Below, piece by piece: positions 11,886 through 22,399 of a stretch of 64,000 nt of DNA. The translations under genes and the position numbers were made by a program. The stretch is from Hymenopellis radicata (lineage: Eukaryota; Basidiomycota; Agaricomycetes; Agaricales; Physalacriaceae): NCBI GenBank assembly GCA_015501595.1, contig JADNRX010000117.1:79977-143976 (forward strand). The letters run 5' to 3'. The notes below the pieces were generated by a model, which worked only from the letters and a program-made list of their open reading frames with translations, did no database searches and was not told the DNA's origin. The first letter of the stretch is position 1; every line of letters starts with the position of its first letter.

Positions 11886-12163
11886 CAGGGAAACCGAACC
11901 AATTTCCCCCACCAAGCAGTCGGGATGGTAGGCGGGCATCAAAAAAGGCAGGCAGGCATTTCGAGTGATGACAGCGAGGAAAGGAGAGAGATTTGGGAAG
12001 ACACACTGTCTTGTCCAGGTCTTGTCCAAACCACCACGTGGCGCTTACGGGAACTTGCATTGCGCTTGCTGCTTATCGTCTTGATCTTATCCTCAAATAA
12101 CGCCTCGCTGACTTATCGCTATACTTCTTCAAGAACCCCGTCAATGCTGTATACAACCAAATA

Positions 12164-12848
12164 TCACGAATCCCCCGCCCCATCCCCCTGCGGATCCTCA
12201 TCCCTTGCCATCGCATCCCCCATCCTTTCCCTCCTCTTCGTCTCCATGATAATAAACGTCAGCACCACCAGGTCATAATCCACCCCGCACCCCGGCTGGA
12301 TCCGGATCCGCGCCTTCCTCTCTCCAGCAAAGAGCCCCGCGGCCGTGGGCGCACACGTGTAGTACCCCAGCTGCTCGGAGCTACCCGAAGGCGTCAACTA
12401 ATGGAGTCAGTGAGTAGAGAGATTGTGAGAGAGTGAGTGGACAACATACAATGCACCCAGAATGCCGATCAATCTTCCAGCGGTATTCTCGGCCATCTTG
12501 CGCGATAAAATAGCGCGTCCTAAATATCGCATTGAGACCCACCACACTCCACCTGAGATTCTCAGTGGCCACTCACGAACTCGAGCTGAGCACCCCCCGG
12601 CCGTGCCTGTACAAAAACTCCGAGGCACACGTCCCGATCCCGCCCAGCCCAGGCAGCTGCGGGCTTCTCACCGTCGTCGTCGTGTCCCAGTTGCGCCACT
12701 GGATCTCCGCCACGACCCGCTCGGCCCTCGTCAACCGCGACACGCTCCGCCCGTGCACTTTGCTCGTCGTGATCTTATACAGCACACTCCCATTCGGGGA
12801 CAACAACGACGTCTGCAGCGGATTGTTGGGAACCAGAAACAAGTCCAT
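12164..12848 (-). CDS. DUF6593 family protein
   Basis: The likely start at 12848 gives MDLFLVPNNPLQTSLLSPNG and then SVLYKITTSKVHG, RVVAEIQWRNWDTTTTV, SVVGLNAIFRTRYFIAQDGR with EYRWK, GYYTCAPTAAGLFAGERKA, and the family-typical end DYDLVVLTFIIMETKRRER. An in-frame TGA at 12573-12575 separates the first two parts. It is removed if an intron runs from the GTACAG at about 12611 to the CTCAG at about 12555, which keeps the frame (FL joined to WSVV). A second intron at about 12395-12450 joins the last exon. Function is unknown; these tubby-like fold proteins are abundant in mushroom genomes. Its relative at 4794-5464 is broken. Confidence 0.65.
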
Positions 12849-13136
12849 AATAACGTTCAGCCCGCGGAGATGGGCGTCGCGCGAATGCAAGGTGCACTGT
12901 ATATACTTACTTATGTGACCCGCGGATGCATGAGGGAGCTGCTTTTTTTAGTCAAGTTCGTATATTGAATCGCCATTCTTTAGTTTAATAATATATAAAT
13001 CCAGCCTAGAAGTCCCATGTGAAACTGGAAACGACGATGAACGAGTAAAAAAAACGTACTGTGGAAAATCCGTGAAAAATCTAAAACTACACATATTCGC
13101 AAAGCAATGATACAGATATTCAAAACAGCGCTAGGA

Positions 13137-16100
13137 CTATGAGGATAAGAAAGCGAACACTCCCAACGTGTTCCCGAAGCCTGCAAAACCGCGCGACCGA
13201 GCAACAACGAAGGGCGTCACACGTGTAAATGGCAATCTAGGAATCGAAGGCAACGATAAGGCATCCATATTCTCTTCGGAAACCGCCAGCATCGATAGAG
13301 TCGACGTCTGAACTTCAGGCTCCGAGAGTTCAAACGTCCATAGTTCCCACCGATCCAGAGTCGCAGGCGGTAACCCATCATGACAAGTCCCTGTCGAATC
13401 TCGGATGTGTTTGCCTTGCAGGCGAGGACGCCTCCGCACGCCCACAATTTTGCCCTCATATGGGGCCCAACCTCCCCTTTCACATGTGGTATCCGCTACC
13501 TTGACCACATGCACACTGAACCAAAACGATGCGACCTTCGATGAAGTGCGGACCCCATCAGCAGGTCCGACAGCATGATCAGCCTCGAATTCATCAAGGG
13601 GTAAAGTGAGCGTCTCTGAAGTTGATGCGCGCCGACTGGAATCCTTCTCGGACGCACGTCTAGAATGTACTCCGTGAGCGGAGACAGGAAACGACGATTC
13701 GAAGCTAGAAGAGAGGCGAGCATTGCGCACGAGTGGTGAACTCGATGTCGCGAAACTACCACTTCTGGAAGACTTCCCCAGGCTGTCGTATCGTCGCGTC
13801 TGTATTGACACGCACGTGCATCTCCGCGTCGTGTCGACATCGTTATGATAGACTTTAAAGAAATGCACAATTTGGTGCACAGAGAACGTCAGACAGAACG
13901 TGTCAGGACGAAGATGGCCGCACAAGCGACACGATCCTAGAGGTATGGGAGATAACGAGAGCTTCGTGATTTTGCCGAAAGTTTCATCCAGAGTGCGAAT
14001 CATTTCGCCAGTGAGTCCATCCCAAAGAGAGATGACCCCAGCTTCCGTTGCAACTCCGACGACAGTACGCGTCTCATCACCCATTAGGATGCGACACGCA
14101 TGGACCACGCTGGCGAAATCGGTAGGGTTACCAGCTGGGACACAAAAGTCCGGCATAAGAAGCTTGTCCTGGTCGTTCGCCTCTTGTACATCAAGCTTCC
14201 CGTCGTCCAGAAAGAAAGCCACGAGTAGATTATTATGCGGAGACATGCGAAGAAGACGAGGTTTAACGATGCTCGCACGCCCACACGGCTGAAGGAGCAC
14301 TGCAGTTGACAGTTGCGCCACAGACCACTTCGCCACGGTACCACTTTCATAGACGGCGACGAGGGAGACAGGCACCACTGGTTCCATAGGCGATGTAGGA
14401 CGAGATTGTGGTGGTGTTTTCGAACTTTTCCTTATCGACAAAAACTGGATGTCTGCGACACCAGCGGAGGAGTGGTCGAGGAATAAATGAGGTAGCGCAT
14501 GCACACGTTCGCGTTTTATTGACCAAACCGCGACAACGCCAGCCCCGGTGCCAACAGCGCAATGTTCGCCACTGCCATCCATAGCAACACAAGTCACCGT
14601 CGAAGGATTTGTCGAGGTGCTGGCCGAGCGTAGTAACACATCCGTAGCATCGATTGATACGTGTGTCTGGACATCCAAGTGCCAGATCACAATTTCATTC
14701 TGCAAGCCCACAGTGATAACGACCTGACCGTTCGTGCTCGACGCGATAAGCTCGACATCGCTAGCAAAGGCACGCGGAAGAGTCGAGAATGACGCTTGGC
14801 TGCGCAAAGAGGAAACCTCGGGAGGCGCAGATTCTTCCTCTTCGACATGTGCGCGATTCTTCTGAGCTTCCAGCAACTCTGTGTCTTTCAACAAGTACAG
14901 TAGAAGCCCATATAGAGCCACTGTTGTCGAAGATATTGGAAGAACCATAATTCGGAATAAAGACCAGACCAGAGAACGGAAGCTGCGCCACCTGGTTCGA
15001 TACGACTTGGGCAATGAATTCGTGTAGTCCGCATCAGGTCTGAACGTCAATATCGTCGGACTCTCGATGCGCAGATGTAGAATTGATTCCGTAGGGTTCA
15101 AGGTCTTCCATAGCAGCCAAGCTGGATCCTGGTTGTTCGATCCATTACCTTCCGACGTATGGCGGACCACGCCGCGCTTGATGGAAGGAGTGATCGGTCG
15201 GCCATTATCTGAGGGAAGCGTGGCATAATAAAGCGTCGCGGTCGTCGCAAGAAGCTACAACGATTAAATACAGTGATTTAGGTAAAGATGAACGCGAGGC
15301 TTACAAGGAAGAGACTCAAGTTTTTTTTAGCTCGTCCGCCGAAGAGTGCCTGCATAATCGAAGCTTGTTTCTGCCAGCCCGATTTAGTCTTGGTTCCTTC
15401 TGAAGTTAGAAATGGAACAGCTGGTGTTAAGCTCGGATCGAGTCGCAAGAGTTCTTCCAGCTGGTACGGGTTATTAACCGAGAGGTCAGAAAGAAACAGA
15501 TGAACGTACTTCAAGACGTTGCATATCTATCGAAAGCACGGCCAAGAAGAACGTATGTGCAAGGAACCAGTGGGCGACCAGAACCACCACTGCAAATGAG
15601 CAGAACTGCCGTATAGCTCCACCAGAAAATGCAGCAATTACACCAAGAACCGCGTTGTAGAAGACAACCTTCAGCGTGTTAGAGGTTCCTGCATGACTCA
15701 GTCCTTCTGCTATTCGTTGCTTCACAGGCAAGGTAACATGCGTCTTCCCAACAGCATCGACCTATTTGCATTATGAGCGTCAAATGAAGGCCGGGTTCTT
15801 CCGAGAAACGGACCAGGTTGAACATGTTCTCCGCACCAACGAACAAGATCATGATCGGCAAGAGCTCCCTAAGCAGAATTGGAAATCAGGGAGAGTACAC
15901 GGAACGCGGAGAACGCACCATGGTACCATGGTTACTTTGAAACCGACGAGGGCACATACGCTAAGACTGGTAATCGTACTGACTGCTATCTCGACGAGAG
16001 CGGTGAAGGTGACACCGATACGAGAGTGAACTGTCTTCATTTGGCGCATAGACCAGGAGACATAGACCGCGAAACTGATGTAGGCAAAGTAGAGAAGAGC

Positions 16101-17031
16101 CGAGATTGCTGTCCATCCTTTGCCTTCTGGCGGTGAGGAATGATACTAGGAAGACATAAGACGCCAAAAAAACACGAATTTGCGCGCAAAGGTTACCTCC
16201 AGTGCGAGCAGGAACGGTTCCTCGATCTTGACATGTAGTTCGGCGTTCAAGGCTTTAACACTTTGAATCGTCTGGAGCCAACTGAGATGGTCGGATTTGC
16301 CAAGGCAGTCCGTTGCAGGAAAGAAGTAGGTGAGAGCGAGGAATGTGGCAAAGTCCAAGTTGGACTCGCTGTCTGAATCTCGACCAGCGAGGACCATTTC
16401 TGGGGTCAGTGGTATGCCTGCGATTGATGCGTTCCTGGAAAAGTTGAGGGTGTCGAGGATGTTGGAATCCGAGCGGAGGGATGTTTTATCGTGATTCCAA
16501 AACTCGAGTGGTGACAGGACTAGGCACTGGCCGTCTGCGCGCTTCAAACAGCGCGACGACACAAGGTCGTTGAGGGTATTTTCGAGATTTAGTGTTGAGA
16601 GGAGAGTCTGATGGTCGAGTGCATTGCCATCATCGGGAAGAATGAGTACTCGCTCTACTCGCACGGTACGTCCTACACCACATCTGGCGCGCGAAACAGC
16701 GTCTTCGCGGACTCTCAACCAGTCGTACCTAGACCAGATGTCGACGAGGTCATGTTGGGCATCAAACACGGATGCGGTGCCGAATATGGAGAGCGACTGG
16801 GGCTGGGATGAGAGAGGATAGTAGAGGGCCAAGGCTGGGTAGAATAGCGAGGTAATGACCACTCCCGATATGAGGATGACACGGATCTGGTGGGTTGCAC
16901 AATGCCTATATGAGCGGTTATCAGTATACGCGTAGGGGACGGGAGCGAACGACGTACAGGCCGAAATGCAGGAAAAACCAGTGGCCGTAGCTGCGCACGA
17001 CGGCGAGGAGGGAAGGAAACGAGTCGATCAT
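13137..17031 (-). CDS. SCP1: SREBP cleavage-activating protein (SCAP/Scp1) homologue
   Basis: This large membrane protein escorts the sterol-responsive transcription factor SREBP from ER to Golgi. The ATG at 17031 precedes an N-terminal membrane helix (SYGHWFFLHFGLYV), and a second follows (RVILISGVVITSLFYPALAL). A luminal loop contains DIWSRYDWLRVR. Several helices between about 16130 and 15250 form the sterol-sensing domain, with the signature PIMILFVGAENMFNLV near 15850 and FAVVVLVAHWFLAHTFFLAV near 15570. The final exon of about 2 kb (13137-15170) codes for a WD-repeat-type cytosolic domain, for example GQVVITVGLQNEIVIWHLDV, TCVAMDGSGEHCAVGTGAG and SLWDGLTGEMIRTLDETFG. Family knowledge puts this domain in contact with SREBP. 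Introns are short. The neighbour on the other side of the start is divergently transcribed, with about 265 bp between the ATGs. The SREBP partner is not in this window. Confidence 0.85.
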
Positions 17032-17297
17032 GTCTAATACAATTCCGCTACGAAAAATGACCGGCCAGGGGGTGGAGGATGTTACTCGGTGTCGACTATC
17101 GTGCATCCGTCAACCAACGCATTATACCGTTTCTCGTCGTGGTCGCAGGGAGAAACACGGCTTAGCGGGATGAAAGCAGTTTCTGCATACCAAGCGCAAG
17201 CCGGGGGTTCTGTGTCACTGTCACGCAGTCACATCGGTAATCCGGTCACGCTCCGATCCGTCGGTCTTCTCGGGCAGCGACCTCCTGGACGTGGACC

Positions 17298-18359
17298 ATG
17301 ATGATGGATTCTGTGGTCGCACTGTATGCCCATGTCCTCACTCCAATTGCCCCATTTTCTTGGCTTGGACTCCCTGTGTCGACTCTCGACCTTGTCGGCA
17401 CGGTCAGACTCTGCATAATTATGCGGCAAATCAAAGATATTCTGCACAAAGAGCATATGTCCAAGCCTGGCGCTGTCGCAGAAGCGCGCTCGTTTGCTCG
17501 AAGTGCTGCCACGACGTTGACTGTTGTTTTTGGAGGTAAGTATACCCTCGATCTTGACGAGAACGCGTACTCAATCAGTCCTCAGGCGAAGTCATGACTT
17601 GTATGATTCATTTCTCGAAAATGAACGCTGCTTGAACGTTGACCCAGCACCGTTAATCGGCGTACCTCCATCATTCATGGTATCTGGGACCGCCACTATT
17701 CTCTTCACAGCCATACAAGCTATTGTAGACGTGGTTCCCTCAATGCCCGCACCCTTCTTCGAGATGGAGCTTCCCCTCTCTATCCTCGATGGTTTCACGC
17801 GTGCTTTCTTGCTATGTAACCTTATACCTCCCGTGGTCACCGCAAACGCGTCCCCGGAGATCTCAAACTCGGCTTGGGCGCTGTTGATCACTTCTTTTGT
17901 TCGTATAGTCCACCCTTCCTGTGACCTCGTTATTCATCTTTGTAGCTTGCAGCAAACGGTGGCTTCTTCCTTGCCAACCTGTTTTCCTTTATGCATCCTA
18001 CCACGCTCAGTATACAGACACCTCCCGAACTCATGCCTTATGGATGGACCACTGCGGACTTGTGGTGCGCGCCACTGATAACTGGGCTATATGCCCTGCT
18101 TACGCATGCGCAACCTGTGTGGGCTGAGGCACACACGTTGCTAGTAGGTGGTCAAACTGCTGACAAAATGGCCGACCCGGTCGATCCGGAAAGCGCTCGA
18201 GCGCTCTGTGCCGTACTATTAGCGGCATTATTTGCTGGACGCACTGTGAAGAACTTTAGTCACGTCTTACGGCCCCAGAGTATGTATTTTTGGTCAACTT
18301 TCCCTATCCTTGAGCTAATCATGTTTTTCAACGCTTCAGTGAAAGTCAAGACCCAATAG
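17298..18359 (+). CDS. Conserved multi-pass membrane protein, unknown function
   Basis: The frame opens with three ATGs at 17298. Exons give MMMDSVVALYAHVLTPIAPF, KPGAVAEARSFARSAATTLT, then after introns (about 17534-17585 and 17600-17646) PLIGVPPSFMVSGTATILFT, FFEMELPLSILDGFTRAFLL, NGGFFLANLFSFMHP, and DPESARALCAVLLAALFAGR. A last intron of about 65 nt joins RPQ to MKVKTQ and a TAG at 18357-18359. About five or six hydrophobic stretches suggest an integral membrane protein of roughly 290 residues. The segment order (conserved Gly/Pro loop, acidic-flanked helix, AANGG) is somewhat like TRIC-type cation channels, but I cannot confirm that. It is divergent from SCAP and they may share a promoter. 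Confidence 0.6.
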
Positions 18360-18867
18360 ATGATAGTATTTTTAGTAGTAACTACGCCAATGCCTGCATT
18401 TACGTGACGTATTCGCTCCTGCGCTGAGTCAGTCGAGGCCCTGGCTCCTCTCGTTCCCTCCTGTGATAAACTTATCCTACGCGTACGCGCTATTCGCTGG
18501 GCTCTACAATTTACACCCAACAGAAATACTGCGCGATCTCCTCCTGAGAGTCAAAGAAACCAAAAATAAATGGGAGTCACTCCTCCGCTCTCATTCGTTC
18601 CTCCTGCCAGTGACGTGTTAATGTCCGGCGGTACATCACGGCGCCTCCATTTTAAGGAGATGTTCACATTCCAGTAAAAACCCGTAAGATGATGCTGCGC
18701 AATATGTCGCTAACGCAGTCGGAGGAAGCAGGGCTAAACACGCCACATATATCACATGACCTTCCTGAAATCTCCGTTCCGCGGACCGCGCCGGACCCGG
18801 CTTGAACGCGATCCCCAACCGAAAAGTATTCGGTCTCGCCCTCCAGCGCCCATCTCTGCTGGCAACG

Positions 18868-20016
18868 ATGAACGCCCGTCAACTCGCCTCTGTGTCCAGG
18901 ACATGCTATCGACAGTCAAAACGACGTGAGCGACTTTTTTTCTTTCTAACGCGTGCGATTAATGGGGCAATTTATCCAGTGTTGCATTCGACGCCCAGTC
19001 GCCATGAAATCACGCAGCTGCAGATGCCCGCCATGTCGCCCACGATGACGGAGGGCGGTATTGCTGGCTGGAAGAAGCAGCCTGGGGAGTCCTTTGTCGC
19101 CGGAGACGTGTTGCTCGAAATCGTGAGTGCCCTGCCTTGGCGTCTCCTTATAACCGTCTAAGGAAAGGCAGGAAACAGATAAAGCGACTATAGACGTGGA
19201 AGCGCAGGATGACGGGATCATGGGCAAGATTATCGTGCGTGTCCAATCCCCAAAAGCGTTCTAACCCAGAGATATGATATGACAGACCCCCGATGGCTCG
19301 AAAGCCATTCCAGTCGGCAAAATCATCGCCTTGCTCGCACAAGAAGGCGACGACATCTCGAACCTACAAGTCCCCGCCGAATCCTCGTCCCAGCCCAAGG
19401 CGGAGGCAGAGATAGCCGCGCCGCCTCCGCGTCTACCTTCCGAGCCTGTGCCCGCCAAATCGCATTTAACATCGCCCCCCTCGCATTCGCGTCCGCTATT
19501 CCCATCCGTGCACCGACTTTTAATGGAGTACGGTATTGAGGACACGGACAAGATCAAGGGCACTGGTGTACGGGGTATGTTGACCAAGGGAGACCTTCTA
19601 ACGTTCTTGGGCAAAGCCTCCGGGCCTATGGGTACTTACAAGGAACCCAAGCCTGAAGGCAAACCCTCACCTGCTGCGCCGAAGAAGGAGCAAGTCAAGG
19701 TACTTTCTTTCTCTGAATCAACTTGCGCCAAATGTGACGTGTTTATTCCAGGTACTCGATGGCGCTGCTCTCCGCCAACTCATTGTCTCGTCGATGCTCA
19801 AAAACTCGACGCGACCAGCCATTATTCCAGGTTAGACCTATACCTCCTTCTCTATAGCTGTATTCTCAATGTACTCTCAGGACCTGCCCCAGACTTTGAT
19901 TCCATAATCGCCGACTACCTCCCCCAATACCGAAATCGGCGTCGAAAGTGCCTGTTTCTCTATTGTCGACTGTGCCAAAGTCGGATGCAGCTGCTTACTT
20001 TGATGGTCTGATTTAG
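18868..20016 (+). CDS. PDX1: Pyruvate dehydrogenase complex protein X (E3-binding protein)
   Basis: The ATG at 18868 starts a mitochondrial presequence rich in Arg and Ser (MNARQLASVSRTCYRQSKRR). A lipoyl domain follows (LQMPAMSPTMTEGGIAGWKK, then EIETDKATIDVEAQ with the lipoylated Lys in ETDKATID). An Ala/Pro-rich linker leads to a peripheral-subunit-binding domain (SVHRLLMEYGIEDTDKIKGT with GVRGMLTKGD). There is no catalytic acyltransferase domain, which separates PDX1 from E2. In the complex it anchors dihydrolipoamide dehydrogenase to the E2 core in the mitochondrial matrix. In the last exon the frame should end DAAAYFDGLI and stop at 20014-20016. As given, one C is missing from the C-run at 19921-19925, so the literal frame diverges after DYLPQ and stops at 20009-20011. 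The conserved alternative frame makes an error in the C-run likely. Confidence 0.82.
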
Positions 20017-20299
20017 AGCACAACCGTATCATCGTCATGTTTAGAGTGCGTCAACGCGTTGTTTCATTGTAATGTGTGCCAGCTGAAGCTACGCGAGCTT
20101 GCGAGCGGCTAGCGCAAGTGTAAAATAAGTCAAGGAAGACCAGAGATGAGTGCTTAGATCTTGGCCCGGACGTACTGACTACTTTCCTGTCGTGCGCGCT
20201 TACTCGACTTTCACGGGCCCGCCACCTCGCCTTCATCTCTTCAATGTTTGCTTTCTTCGACCAACATGACAAACATACTTCCCAACCCTTCCTAAAACC

Positions 20300-21145
20300 T
20301 CTGCCACAGAATTCTACAGTCACCAACAGTTCTTTCTCAGTTATCCTGACTTTGAAGCTGACTACACCAACTGGTATACATTTGAATGCTCAGCCCGTAA
20401 GGACATCCTGCAGGGCATCCTCTTTGACAGGCAGTATTATGTCAATGAAGTGGATGGGCTCTGTCACTTTACACAATGCCATCCTCTTCCGACTTGGATC
20501 TCCGCGACACATAGTACACTGTTTCCCGTCTTTAGAAGACCAGTCTTCTTCCACGCGCTCACGGCGTCTGAGCTTGAGCACATGTCGTTCCGCCAAAGAC
20601 CCGACGTTCGCTGCCTCGGTCCTCAATGTACACCAAAGCAAGAGGTTGGACGTCGTTCTGAGACCGTCATTTACTGCCTAGTCTTACGATTGGCTGTTGT
20701 CTGGTTATCTACGGGCAAGTACTCGCTACTCTTTTCCTTGACTGATGTTCATGATGTTTCTCTTTGTCGTAGGCTTGACTTCAAAGTGTCCTCCCGGTGT
20801 TTACTTTCTTGGCCTTGTCTATCTTGTAAGTCTTCCTTTGATCCTAAAACAACTACCACTTATCTCTTGAACTCGTCTAACAGCCAACATCGACGACGAC
20901 GCTTTGTATGGCATAAGTCACTTGGCTACATGCCGCCCACTCCCTTCACTCAGGCTCACGTGATGCATCATCCCCAACATGTATCGCGTGTGGCGGTCCA
21001 CATATCCTCTGTAAGAGGCTCCTCAGTCTCCTTCTCGGACGGCATGCCTTGTTTCTCTACTCTTCAGAATGGTGAACTCTGGTCTTTCAAGCCAGCGGGT
21101 GCAGGAGGCGATATCGTCATCCTCACCCTGCAGCCAGCTTTCTGA
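20300..21145 (+). CDS. Unrecognised open reading frame
   Basis: One frame stays open for about 280 codons with no stop. It contains EFYSHQQFFLSYPDFEADYT, KDILQGILFDRQYYVNEVDG and LRLAVVWLSTGK. The first part looks protein-like, with balanced composition and aromatic residues. From about 20720 on, possible introns (GTAAG at 20825, CAG at 20883) suggest other frames are used, for example one reading NIDDDALYGISHLATCRPLP. No ATG start is obvious. I do not recognise the family. It lies between PDX1 and the right arm of the inverted repeat. Confidence 0.28.
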   Translation, partial: SATEFYSHQQFFLSYPDFEADYTNWYTFECSARKDILQGILFDRQYYVNEVDGLCHFTQCHPLPTWISATHSTLFPVFRRPVFFHALTASELEHMSFRQRPDVRCLGPQCTPKQEVGRRSETVIYCLVLRLAVVWLSTGKYSLLFSLTDVHDVSLCRRLDFKVSSRCLLSWPCLSCKSSFDPKTTTTYLLNSSNSQHRRRRFVWHKSLGYMPPTPFTQAHVMHHPQHVSRVAVHISSVRGSSVSFSDGMPCFSTLQNGELWSFKPAGAGGDIVILTLQPAF

Positions 21146-21149
21146 GAGT

Positions 21150-21712
21150 GCTGCTCCGTGGGGTATGTTCGGGTTCATCTGATACTTTCCCTTGACCCCG
21201 TTCACCTTGCGTACCGGTGTCGATGTTTGCAGCCAGACCTATCTCCGGTCAGGATTGGGCACAGCGACGTCGTCATCCCCGCAAACACACAGAACTGATT
21301 ATCCCATTCGACATGAGTTGAGTTACCAAACCAACCCGTTTTATTGACTAACCCTCTCGCGCACATGGTTCCCACGTCCAAGTTACCAGACCTTGTACGC
21401 GGCATCTTTCTCTTCATCAAGACCAAAGACATCGATGTTCCACCTGTTTATTGCGTCAACGGACGCAGCAAGGCTGCGAAATAAAACAGACTCACCGAGG
21501 CTTGAAGGCAACAGGTACTCCGTAGCGAACAGGATTTTCCCTCCCAATTTTGCTTACAGCCTCGAAATCCTCTTCGGGAGGATAAAGTCTTGGAAGTTGA
21601 TCTTAATTTTATTTCATCAGCAAGCTGGTAAGTGGTAACCTCTGGTAACTGCTGGCAGTGGTAAACAGTCACCGAAAATGCGACCTCCAAGCGACCTCCA
21701 TCAACCGAATGC
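21150..21712. other. No supported gene
   Basis: This is the spacer between the unrecognised open frame and the inner end of the right inverted-repeat arm. Short open frames occur on both strands, the longest about 99 codons, without recognisable domains. Confidence 0.4.
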
Positions 21713-22352
21713 TGGCCAGGCCCGGGAAGCCGGCCCGACATACCCACTGTTAGTATGTCATCTTCCCCTTCTTCGATTTTTTTATTCGTTCATCCAAGCA
21801 GAGGATTTACGCAAACGTATGTCATTGGGAAGCAAAGGTAACAAAGCACCCCGGGGGGCCGCACGTGTACACGCGCTAAGCCCTACGGAAGTCCCGAATG
21901 ACTCTGGCTTGGCCCATTAAGAGCGGCTTTTTCATCTGCGCGCGTCTAGTACTCTTATGGGCACCTCTGTTAAGAGAGCCTCCGTTCAACCGTTGTCTTC
22001 GACTCTGCCACACCCTGACGCCCAGTGACGCCCAATCTATATACATCCTCTGGGCGCCGATGTTGATCGAGTTAGTGTAGACTTCCGATGCTCTGGACGC
22101 TGCGAGGAAGGAGGTACGTGTGGACTTGTCACCGAGAAGCCGGTTCTCTGAGCCATTTCTTCGATCTCTCGCAGCCAAAACATACTCGAAGCAAGGATGT
22201 GAAAGTTGCGCGAAGGCCGAAACCATACTTACGGTCGCGCTTTATCTTCTTGTGGGTCCTGTGTGGGTTGTTACCAGAACACATGATAGCTGGGGTGAAC
22301 GTGAACGGTATCACTTGTCATTGTGGGGATTTGGAATGTCCGCAGCGAGAGT

Positions 22353-22359
22353 TATAAAA
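22353..22359 (+). promoter_or_regulatory. TATA box of right synthetase copy
   Basis: The motif TATAAAA lies about 47 bp upstream of the ATG at 22400. It is kept at the mirrored position (3528-3534) in front of the left copy. Confidence 0.55.
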
Positions 22360-22399
22360 CCCATGCCCAACCCACAGCAGCAGTTCACGCAACGCCATC

